Source: Bacteroidales bacterium UBA714
GTDB taxonomy: Bacteria > Bacteroidota > Bacteroidia > Bacteroidales > UBA932
Assembly: GCA_002298075.1 (NCBI GenBank)
Contig: DBLW01000001.1
Coordinates: forward strand, 1-20,044
Direction of reading: 5' to 3'
Length of the DNA: 20,044 nt
Below are positions 14,220 to 20,044 of this stretch, one piece after another; the first letter of the stretch is position 1; every line of letters starts with the position of its first letter. The translations under genes and the position numbers were made by a program. The notes under the pieces are model-generated. The model ran no database searches and was not told the origin of the DNA. It saw only the letters and a list, made by a program, of their open reading frames with translations.

Positions 14220-15197
14220 TCATAGTTCCGGCTTTTTTAGCAATATGTATAATATGAGCGGGATGCCTATGAAGGCCATTGTGCCGGACACGGGAAGGGG
14301 AGTCCCGGACATTTGTGACAAAAGGTCGGCGCCCAGGCATATTATGCTCCCGCAAAGCATCGCCCCGGCAATCGTACTCCTGTGCGAAGAACTGCCCATT
14401 GCCCATTTAGCGATATGCGGAGCCACTATCCCGGCAAATCCGATGGGGCCGCAGAACGCGGTCACTGCTCCGGTGCAGAGGCAGCAGCTGAACATGGCAA
14501 GTAGCCTTATGTGGCGCGGGTCTGCTCCGGCCGCAGCGGCAAATTCATCCCCGAAAAGCAAGATGTCCAGTCCTTTCATATTGACAAGCGCGGCCGCGCA
14601 TCCTGTGCAGATTGCCGCAGCCATTATGATGATTTGCGGCCATGTCACGAAAGAAAAGCTGCCTGCCGACCAGCTGTAGAAAATCTTGAGGCTTTCGGCA
14701 TCTGTGCTGAACTGCAGGGCCGCTACAATTGCATTTGCCATGAAGCCGAGCATTACTCCGAAAATAAGAAGCGTGGCGGCACTGCGGACTTTTTTCGATG
14801 CCGCCATGATTACAGCGGCTCCGGCCCCGGCACCGATGAATGCTGCTGCGGCAACTGAAATCTCATGGAAACGGCTTCCGATAGAACTTGCCGCGCATAA
14901 GGTTACAGCAGCAGCTCCGAGTGAAGCCCCTGAACTGATGCCCATTATATGCGGGTCAGCGATAGGGTTGCGGAATATGCTCTGCATTTGCAGGCCGGCC
15001 AGTGAGAGAGCAGCTCCCGCAAGCATTGCCGTGACGGTCCGCGGGAGACGCAGCAGCATGAGGACGTTCCTGTCCGCAGGGCTGACATAATATAAATCAA
15101 TCGCCATGAGCAGAAATGTCATGGCGATGCCTCCCGCGAGGAAAAACGCTTTCCTGTTCAGTGGAAATCTCAGAATTTGTAGCTGTACCCTATGCAA
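14220..15197 (-). CDS. FecCD-family ABC transporter permease
   Basis: A 325-residue integral membrane permease of the BtuC/FecCD/FhuB family. It shows the family hallmark LRLPRTVTAMLAGAALSLAG followed by MQSIFRNPIADPHIMGISSGAS, and later FCGPIGFAGIVAPHIAKW, the coupling-helix region that contacts the ATPase. About nine or ten hydrophobic segments are visible. The start is uncertain. The TTG at 15197 gives a normal N-terminus before the first helix and overlaps the DUF2490 gene by 28 bases. The first ATG, at 15122, would begin inside that helix. The ATPase gene follows directly. Import across the inner membrane is the family role. The substrate is unknown because no binding protein is encoded beside it. 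Confidence 0.92.
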   Translation of the reverse strand: MHRVQLQILRFPLNRKAFFLAGGIAMTFLLMAIDLYYVSPADRNVLMLLRLPRTVTAMLAGAALSLAGLQMQSIFRNPIADPHIMGISSGASLGAAAVTLCAASSIGSRFHEISVAAAAFIGAGAGAAVIMAASKKVRSAATLLIFGVMLGFMANAIVAALQFSTDAESLKIFYSWSAGSFSFVTWPQIIIMAAAICTGCAAALVNMKGLDILLFGDEFAAAAGADPRHIRLLAMFSCCLCTGAVTAFCGPIGFAGIVAPHIAKWAMGSSSHRSTIAGAMLCGSIICLGADLLSQMSGTPLPVSGTMAFIGIPLILYILLKKPEL

Positions 15198-15985
15198 AGT
15201 ATATGATTCAGATAATCTGTTTTTGTTACAGACTTCAGGTAGCCTTTGTTCTTTGTGATATGTATGTCGTAGTCTTTCCCGTCGTCTATCCTGTAATTGA
15301 CATCAATGCTGTTCCGCTTGTCGAACCTGTAGCTCGCCCCTATGCAGTACCTGATTCTGCTGATGTGGTTCTTGAGCTTGAAGCTGACTTCAGGACTTCC
15401 GGAAGACACGAGGCCGTGAAATTCTTTCGGAGTGTTCAGTGTATTCGTGATTTCCGCAGAGACGTATGTGTCCAGCGGAATCCTGCGGAACGAATATTCA
15501 ACCTGTGCCCTGGATCTCAAGACGAAACTTGCCCTGCATTTTTCCATTACGTTTATTGAATCTGTCCTCATGGTTACCTGCGGTCTTTCGCGCAGGGAGA
15601 ATTTCCATCTTCCGGCCGAAATCGAGGCCGTCATGTTCAGTGCAACTCGGTGCCTTGCTTTCCATTCCTTTTCCCCGGTGCTTTTTTTGACGTCATGGAT
15701 GTTGAACAGGTGATATGCAGGGGCTATCTTCAGCCATTTCACAGGCTTGTATCCGAAAGTGACGCTTGTGTTGAACCTGTCGAAGCTGCCGAATGAATCC
15801 TTTATCCTGATTTCTTCTTCAACTTGCCAAGAGCAATATCTGCCGATGCCGCCGCCGAGGGAAACCGACAGGCGTGAGCGGAAGTCCGGTGATGCGTCCT
15901 CATTCATGAATGAAATCTCATCTTGCGCATAGGCCAGGGCGCAGATTGCCGATAAAAATGCGCAAAGTGCCGTTTTCAGTTTCAT
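15170..15985 (-). CDS. DUF2490 family protein, probable outer-membrane beta-barrel
   Basis: A 271-residue exported protein with a clear signal peptide (MKLKTALCAFLSAICALAYA, cleavage before QDE). The mature part alternates polar and hydrophobic residues with frequent aromatics, as in beta-strands (RFNTSVTFGYKPVKWLKIAPAY, IGASYRFDKRNSIDVNYRI), and ends in the barrel-like IGYSYKF with a terminal phenylalanine. This matches the DUF2490 family of Bacteroidota, whose function is unknown. It starts 3 bases after the DUF4956 gene and overlaps the permease gene by 28 bases, so it is firmly inside the operon. A role as an outer-membrane component for the neighbouring importer or polymer system is only an inference. 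Confidence 0.8.
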   Translation of the reverse strand: MKLKTALCAFLSAICALAYAQDEISFMNEDASPDFRSRLSVSLGGGIGRYCSWQVEEEIRIKDSFGSFDRFNTSVTFGYKPVKWLKIAPAYHLFNIHDVKKSTGEKEWKARHRVALNMTASISAGRWKFSLRERPQVTMRTDSINVMEKCRASFVLRSRAQVEYSFRRIPLDTYVSAEITNTLNTPKEFHGLVSSGSPEVSFKLKNHISRIRYCIGASYRFDKRNSIDVNYRIDDGKDYDIHITKNKGYLKSVTKTDYLNHILCIGYSYKF

Positions 15986-15988
15986 ATG

Positions 15989-16711
15989 CTATATGTCTCC
16001 TTGCAGTTTAGTGACGGCAGGCCCGTCGGCCTGTCCTTTCCCGAGTGTGTAGTAAAGCTTCACGAATGCCGCGTCTTTGAGGAAGTCTATGTTCCCTATC
16101 TCAAAGTGATTGATGTCCAGTCCTGTCCTTTTTTTCAGGTCTTCCATCATCTCGTCATGTCTTGACGGTACGATAAGGTCAATGCGGTCATACAATATGG
16201 TCTTTGTCCCCTTGCGTCTGCGCGGCGCACATGCCTCAGTCGCCCATATCAGTCCGAGCAGCAGCGCATTGGCCATCATAAGTTCGGCAATGGATATGTT
16301 CAGCGCAAGCCCGTTTATGACCGAAAGGCCTATGATGATGAAAAGATAGGTCATTTCCCTCACGGGCACGGTTTCCGTTCTGTATCTTATCATTCCGAAA
16401 ATGGCGAACAGGCCCAGTGTGAATCCTATCTGGAGCTTGACATTCTCCATAAGGAAAATGAGCAGGAACATCGTGGCTGAGAAAAGCAGGAAGGTGAAGT
16501 AGTAGTCTTTGCGCCCCTTGTGCCTGTAGTACAGGTAATGCACTGTCACAAAGGCGACAATCAGGTTGAATGCGAATCTTATCAAAAGATTTGAAAAAGA
16601 GGCGGTCTCGAAGACCGGTACTCCGAGGAAGGTGCTGGCTGACATACCGTTCCCGAATTCTGCCGCTATCTGAGGGTCAAACTCCGGCATTGACTGCAAT
16701 ATGCTTAACAT
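15989..16711 (-). CDS. DUF4956 family membrane protein
   Basis: A 240-residue inner-membrane protein with about five hydrophobic segments (roughly residues 42-62, 70-88, 93-109, 120-137 and 141-157). A cytoplasmic C-terminal domain of about 75 residues follows (KTILYDRIDLIVPSRHDEM through VKLYYTLGKG). The conserved GMIRYRTETVPVREMTYLF stretch is typical of DUF4956. The family is often encoded next to VTC-domain proteins, as here: the two genes overlap by 7 bases. The function is not established. By context it is thought to act with the polyphosphate-polymerase-like partner at the membrane, perhaps as an anchor or channel for the product. Confidence 0.87.
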   Translation of the reverse strand: MLSILQSMPEFDPQIAAEFGNGMSASTFLGVPVFETASFSNLLIRFAFNLIVAFVTVHYLYYRHKGRKDYYFTFLLFSATMFLLIFLMENVKLQIGFTLGLFAIFGMIRYRTETVPVREMTYLFIIIGLSVINGLALNISIAELMMANALLLGLIWATEACAPRRRKGTKTILYDRIDLIVPSRHDEMMEDLKKRTGLDINHFEIGNIDFLKDAAFVKLYYTLGKGQADGPAVTKLQGDI

Positions 16712-17484
16712 GTCTGTAATTTATTTGTGAATCGTATTTTTTCCTTGAATCTGTTCTGTCTTATGCCCGGGTCTGTCATGGCCGTCCCGATGCAGTATTT
16801 GCTGAATCCCATCCTCCTTATCTTCAATTCAGTGAGGATGCCTTTCATGGTGGAGCCTGTCGTTCCGTCCTGCTTGACCTCCACTATGATAATGTTTCCC
16901 GGTCTTGCGGTCCGGCCGTTCCGTAGGTTGCTGAATGACAGCCCCATGTCTATGGTCACTCTTTCTGTCCTTTCCCTGTTCACGAGCGTGATTCTTCTGA
17001 AGGATGTGCGCAGTGCTGCACTGAAAGTGTCATACGGGAGCTTGAGCATGCCTCGGGCAAAATCGGCTGCTTCCGGGATTTCCTTCCATTTCAGAAGGGA
17101 TTCCGGCGGAATCTGCATCCGCTTTTTCTTTGTTCTTCCGCGGTTGTTCTTGTTCTTTATCTCTATGAAGGCGTGTGAACTGTCCTTGTAAAGCCTTGTG
17201 CGCAGCTTCTGCCTTGTCAGATGCCCGTTGTGGTGCATCAGGTAGCAGTCGCATGAGGGAGTGTCGAAATAGTAAGTGTCATACTCCGCAATGAACTTTT
17301 CCCCGACGGCCTGCACGGAATATCCCCTGTCTATGGCGGTGGAAAGCAGTACTTCAAGCTTTGAAGCGGGGCCGACATATTTGCTGTCGGTCCTGTTCAT
17401 CAGCTTTACGCTTTTCATCATCTCGAGAGTTATGACCCTGTCCTTTGGGACTGCAATGGAAGTGCTTTCTATATGAAGGCTCAT
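16705..17484 (-). CDS. VTC-domain protein, putative polyphosphate polymerase (CYTH-like tunnel fold)
   Basis: A 259-residue soluble protein of the VTC family, whose yeast member Vtc4 makes polyphosphate from ATP. The expected tunnel residues are present: SKY at 34-36, the basic strand RQKLRTRLY (Arg91, Lys93, Arg95, Arg97), AFIEIKNK with Glu108 and Lys110, the basic TKKKRM strand, the acidic strand TIDMGLSFS (Asp179), IIIVEVKQDG with Glu202 and Lys204, and the terminal GFSKYCIG motif. The catalytic set looks complete, so an active triphosphate-tunnel enzyme is likely. Polyphosphate synthesis itself is inferred. It overlaps the upstream YD-repeat-like gene by 4 bases (ATGA) and the downstream DUF4956 gene by 7 bases. 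No CotH kinase gene, a frequent companion, is present. Confidence 0.88.
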   Translation of the reverse strand: MSLHIESTSIAVPKDRVITLEMMKSVKLMNRTDSKYVGPASKLEVLLSTAIDRGYSVQAVGEKFIAEYDTYYFDTPSCDCYLMHHNGHLTRQKLRTRLYKDSSHAFIEIKNKNNRGRTKKKRMQIPPESLLKWKEIPEAADFARGMLKLPYDTFSAALRTSFRRITLVNRERTERVTIDMGLSFSNLRNGRTARPGNIIIVEVKQDGTTGSTMKGILTELKIRRMGFSKYCIGTAMTDPGIRQNRFKEKIRFTNKLQTC

Positions 17485-17936
17485 TTCGAGTCGGAAAATA
17501 TGTATTCGAAGACCTTGACAGAGTAAAGTTTCCCGTTGGGCAGATAGTTGTACTGCTTGGCTTTCGTCCCGTCGGCATTATATTCGTATTTTCTTATGCG
17601 AGAGGGCCTGTTCCTGTCGTCATAGACAACTTCTTTGGTGACCTGGCCGCTTTCGGGGTCATATTCTATGGTGATTCTTTCCTTTTGCCCGTAGTTCGCA
17701 TATTCTATCTCTTCTATCTTGCGCCCCTGGTCATCGTAGGTGGTGATGTGGTCAAGCCATTTGCTGCCCCCTTTTGCAGCCGTATTCCATTCTTTTACAG
17801 TGAGGTTCTTGCGTTTTTCCCTTTTTGCAAGTGTTTCTGGAGAAATGTTTTGTGCAGCGAGTGTTCCGCACAACATGAGTCCGATTACTATGGCAGAAAG
17901 TTTCGCTGTTTTTGTTGCAATCATAAGTGCTGTCAA
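17481..17936 (-). CDS. Small secreted YD-repeat-like protein of unknown function
   Basis: A 151-residue protein with a signal peptide (hydrophobic core LSAIVIGLMLCGTLAA, likely cleavage before QN). The mature part is charged and contains about four irregular repeats of the kind Y-D/N-x-x-G-K/R-x-x-x-x-x-x-Y (TYDDQGRKIEEIEY, IEYDPESGQVTKEVVY, YEYNADGTKAKQY, NYLPNGKLYSVKVFEY), resembling RHS/YD repeats or MORN-like beta hairpins. A link to DUF3836-type Bacteroidales proteins is possible but not shown. It is the first gene of the six-gene operon, directly behind the promoter, and its stop overlaps the VTC gene start. The ATG four codons in (17924) is an equally good start. I do not assign a function. 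Confidence 0.75.
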   Translation of the reverse strand: MTALMIATKTAKLSAIVIGLMLCGTLAAQNISPETLAKREKRKNLTVKEWNTAAKGGSKWLDHITTYDDQGRKIEEIEYANYGQKERITIEYDPESGQVTKEVVYDDRNRPSRIRKYEYNADGTKAKQYNYLPNGKLYSVKVFEYIFSDSK

Positions 17937-17959
17937 TAATTAATGTGGTTTCAGTCCGA

Positions 17960-17990
17960 CAAAAATAATAATATTTTCGGGACATTCAAA
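17960..17990 (-). promoter_or_regulatory. Bacteroides-type promoter for the six-gene VTC/DUF4956/FecCD operon
   Basis: On the minus strand, TTTG (complement of 17987-17990) and TATTTTTG (complement of 17960-17967) are separated by 19 bp, matching both consensus elements and the spacing seen at rpmH. The predicted start lies about 17-29 bases before the first gene. No other good promoter was seen inside the run down to the one before polA. Confidence 0.82.
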
Positions 17991-18018
17991 TTCTGTCGCC
18001 TGGCTGCAGGCTTCCCTT

Positions 18019-18960
18019 GTGCGTCAATATGCATTTTGTGCAGCCTCACTTGCCGCATTGCCTGCTTTCCTGCCCGCGTCGGCCCAGGCCCGGGAGAATG
18101 GCCGTGAGGCAGGACAGCCGGATGACAGTCCCAACATCCTGTTCATACTAAGTGACGACCATACGTCGCAGACATGGGGAATATATGGCAGTGTGCTTGC
18201 GGAATATGCGCAGGCAGACAATATAAAGAGGCTTGCATCTGTAGGCGTGACCCTTGACAATTGCTTCTGTACCAATTTATTGTCAACCACGAGCCGGGCT
18301 TCCATACTTACGGGGCGATATAGCCATATGAACGGGGTACATGCTTTGGAAGACAGTCTCGGCACGGATATTCCGACCCTTGGCCCGGGATGCGCAATTT
18401 CGGGGAGAGAGTCCACGAATTCTCGACCGATATAGTGACTGACAAGGCCATAGAGTGGATGAAGGCCCAAGACAAGGATACTCCGTTCCTGATGTGCTGC
18501 CATTTCAAGGCAACGCATGAGCCGTATGATTTTCCAGAAAGGATGCGCCATCTTTATGACGGTGTGGTTTTCGAAGAGCCTGAAAGTCTTATGGACTTCG
18601 GGCCGGAAACAAACGGGAGGACTTTTCCGGGGCAGCCTCTCGAGGAGATGGTCAGAAGATGGACTGTCGCATCGGCCGGCCCACATTGGTGTGAGGATGG
18701 ACCGGTACAAGCTTATTTTCCTTTATGGAGAGCCTCTCGGGATGACCGGTTCTTCTGATGTGCCTGTCGCACCTTCATGGGAGTTCTGTGATCTTACGGA
18801 GGACCCGCATGAGAACCGCAACGCATACGGGGACAAACGCTATCAGGCTGTCATACGGAAAATGAAGCAGGAAATGATGAGGCTGAGGCATGAGTGCGGT
18901 GATACGGACGAAGGTACTGCCCGAATGAGTGAAATTCTGGCTGCAGAGGGCTTGCTTTGA
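18019..18960 (+). pseudogene. Degraded S-type sulfatase gene (two frame-changing internal losses)
   Basis: Three pieces of one sulfatase are readable. The first (from GTG 18019 to about 18380) has a signal peptide, the metal-binding ILSDDHTSQTWG and the active-site region LLSTTSRASILTGRYSHMNGV. The site reads S-T-T-S-R, where C/S-x-P-S-R is expected. The second, in another frame (about 18390-18640), reads STDIVTDKAIEWM through HFKATHEPYDFPERMRHLYDG. The third (about 18670-18960) returns to the first frame and reads HIGVRMDRYKLIFLYG through DLTEDPHENRNAYGDKRYQ. The first frame stops at 18435. Compared with intact sulfatases (about 480-550 residues), the KWHL region and the section before the C-terminal GVR-RYKLI motif are missing. 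The total is about 314 codons, so the gene cannot give an active enzyme. No promoter was seen upstream. Confidence 0.88.
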
Positions 18961-19069
18961 TTTTTCTTGTGCCGTAAATGCGGTTTTTGCACGATTTTTG
19001 TTAGGCAGGCCTGGCAGTGCAAAAACTCTGCATGGTGCAGGGCATGAAAAAGCATAAGTAATAAATACA

Positions 19070-19504
19070 ATGAAACGGATTTTTATATTTCTGGCAGCAT
19101 TGGCGGCATTTTCGTGCGCCGCATCTGCCGATGACAGGCCATCTTCTTTTGAACAGCTTCCTGCCCAGGCTAAGGAGTATGTGAATGCAGTCGGCAACGG
19201 AGTGAAAGTTATGTATGTCACAAAGGATGATGACTTATTCCGGCCTGACTACAATGTGATGCTTGCAAACGGCATTCTGATGGAATTTTCCAATTCCGGT
19301 GCGCTGAAGAAAATCGAGGCGAAGAAAGGGACCCTCAGCAAAGAGCTGATTCCGGAGTCCATAAGGGAGTTTGTCGATATTCATTATCCTGATGCTGAAT
19401 ATGTGGAATATGAGGTCGGAAAGAGGACATACGATGTGAAGCTGTCCAACCGGCTTGAATTGAAATTCAACAGTGCTTTCCACATAATTGAAGTAGATGA
19501 CTGA
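19070..19504 (+). CDS. Secreted PepSY-like (DUF2874) protein
   Basis: A 144-residue exported protein with a signal peptide (MKRIFIFLAALAAFSCAASA, cleavage before DDR). The mature part holds two related alpha-beta units: EQLPAQAKEYVNAVGNGVKVMYVTKDD followed by YNVMLANGILMEFSNSGALKKIEAKKG, then IPESIREFVDIHYPDAEYVEYEVGKRTYDVKLSNRLELKFNSAFHIIEVDD. This helix, then strand-rich pattern with D/N-G-x-x-x-x-F-D/N is typical of the PepSY-like DUF2874 family common in Bacteroidota. The role is unknown, though a peptidase-inhibitor-like or periplasmic binding function has been suggested for related folds. It stands alone between the sulfatase remnant and a terminator. No exact TAnnTTTG box was found in the 109 bases upstream. 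Confidence 0.8.
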   Translation: MKRIFIFLAALAAFSCAASADDRPSSFEQLPAQAKEYVNAVGNGVKVMYVTKDDDLFRPDYNVMLANGILMEFSNSGALKKIEAKKGTLSKELIPESIREFVDIHYPDAEYVEYEVGKRTYDVKLSNRLELKFNSAFHIIEVDD

Positions 19505-19538
19505 TTTTTGAAGGGGCTTCACCGGAAAACAAGAAAAA

Positions 19539-19583
19539 GGGGCTTGACTAATGCTGTTTAGTCAGGCCCTCTGTCGTTTTTTT
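19539..19583 (+). terminator. Rho-independent terminator after the PepSY-like gene
   Basis: A 13-bp stem (19539-19551 with 19558-19570, including two G-U pairs) has the loop TGCTGT and is followed by CTGTCG and a run of seven T. It lies 35 bases after the stop of the PepSY-like gene. Confidence 0.85.
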
Positions 19584-19613
19584 GCCTCTGCTCTCGACTT
19601 TTTCGTATATTTG
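19581..19613 (+). promoter_or_regulatory. Bacteroides-type promoter for hisS
   Basis: TTTG at 19581-19584 and TATATTTG at 19606-19613 match the -33 and -7 elements exactly with a 21-bp spacer. The -33 element overlaps the T-tract of the preceding terminator. Transcription would begin near 19620, just before the hisS start region. Confidence 0.75.
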
Positions 19614-19640
19614 CCGCCACAAATGAAAAAGGAAGACAAA

Positions 19641-20044
19641 ATGGCACAGAAACCATCAATCCCCAAAGGCACAAGAGACTTCGGACCGGCAGAAATGGCC
19701 GGCAGGAATTATATCTTTGACACAATCCGTTCAGTATTCAAGACTTACGGATATGCTCCGATAGAGACACCGTCCATGGAAAACCTCAGCACCCTTCTCG
19801 GCAAATATGGCGAAGAAGGGGACAAACTCCTTTTCAGGATACTGAATTCCGGAGACTCCTTTTCCGGCATCAGCTATGATGACTACAGGATTGACGGCAC
19901 GCTGGACGGATACAACAGTAAGGCCCTATCGCTCAAACTTTGCGAAAAGGGGCTTCGTTATGACCTCACGGTTCCGTTCGCACGCTTCGTAGTGCAGCAT
20001 CAGAACGAGATCTCCTTCCCGTTCAAGCGTTTCCAGATTCAGCC
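19641..20044 (+). CDS. hisS: Histidyl-tRNA synthetase, N-terminal part (3' end outside window)
   Basis: This class II aminoacyl-tRNA synthetase charges tRNA-His. The 134 visible residues begin MAQKPSIPKGTRDFGPAEM and include motif 1 (YIFDTIRSVFKTYGYAPIETPSME), LLGKYGEEGDKLLFRI, and the start of motif 2 (RYDLTVPFARFVVQHQN then FPFKRFQIQ), all highly typical of HisS. An in-frame ATG six codons upstream (19623) lies only a few bases after the predicted transcription start. The ATG at 19641, preceded by GGAAGA, is therefore preferred. The frame is open to the right edge, so the gene is cut by the window. It has its own promoter. Confidence 0.97.
   Translation, partial: MAQKPSIPKGTRDFGPAEMAGRNYIFDTIRSVFKTYGYAPIETPSMENLSTLLGKYGEEGDKLLFRILNSGDSFSGISYDDYRIDGTLDGYNSKALSLKLCEKGLRYDLTVPFARFVVQHQNEISFPFKRFQIQ

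Noticed and set aside
18024..18710. Long open frame of 228 codons on the minus strand opposite the sulfatase remnant
   Set aside because: Its translation has no recognisable domain and low-complexity composition, whereas the plus strand shows clear sulfatase motifs. It is a shadow.
19009..19043. Imperfect inverted repeat (GCCTG...TGCA / TGCA...CAGGGC) upstream of the PepSY-like gene
   Set aside because: Two short stems are separated by an unpaired internal loop. There is no T-tract and no match to a riboswitch I recognise.
1..20044. CRISPR arrays, tRNA or rRNA genes, insertion sequences, phage genes or a replication origin
   Set aside because: No regularly spaced repeats, cloverleaf-like sequence, transposase or integrase motifs, or clusters of DnaA-type boxes were noticed on reading both strands. 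A computed search could still find weak ones.

Overview
The window reads as chromosomal DNA of a Bacteroidota member, most likely order Bacteroidales. Three things point there. Several promoters match the Bacteroides-type consensus TTTG-N19-21-TAnnTTTG, and start codons mostly lack Shine-Dalgarno sequences. The proteins include families typical of the phylum: DUF2490, DUF4956 next to a VTC-domain protein, PepSY-like DUF2874, an S-type sulfatase remnant, a DUF4982-bearing GH2 enzyme and a 7TM AraC-type regulator. HisS has the Bacteroidales-style N-terminus MAQKPSIPKGTRDF. Genus cannot be settled from this sequence.

Layout, plus strand first (1-9151): the 3' end of leuS is followed directly by two tandem YitT-family membrane proteins. 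A strong terminator comes next, then a membrane-bound AraC-type regulator, the ABC-F translation factor EttA with its own promoter, a secreted M48 metalloprotease, and a secreted GH2 beta-galactosidase-like enzyme. A 19-bp perfect hairpin, probably a bidirectional terminator, closes this side.

Minus strand (9156-17990): read in transcription order from the right, a six-gene tightly packed operon starts at a near-ideal promoter at 17960-17990. It encodes a secreted YD-repeat-like protein, a VTC/CYTH polyphosphate-polymerase-like protein, a DUF4956 membrane protein, a DUF2490 barrel-like protein, a FecCD-type permease and a FecE-type ATPase. It is followed by polA (whose proofreading domain has lost its catalytic residues), an ECF sigma factor overlapping the polA 3' end, rsmG, and rpmH with its own promoter.

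Right end, plus strand (18019-20044): a degraded sulfatase gene with two frame-changing junctions, a small secreted PepSY-like protein, a terminator whose T-tract doubles as part of the next promoter, and the 5' end of hisS.

Most of the window is housekeeping. The most unusual part is the six-gene operon at 13466-17936. It joins a polyphosphate-type VTC/DUF4956 pair to an iron/cobalamin-type ABC importer that has no substrate-binding protein and no TonB receptor in view. I saw no CRISPR array, tRNA, rRNA, insertion sequence or phage gene.
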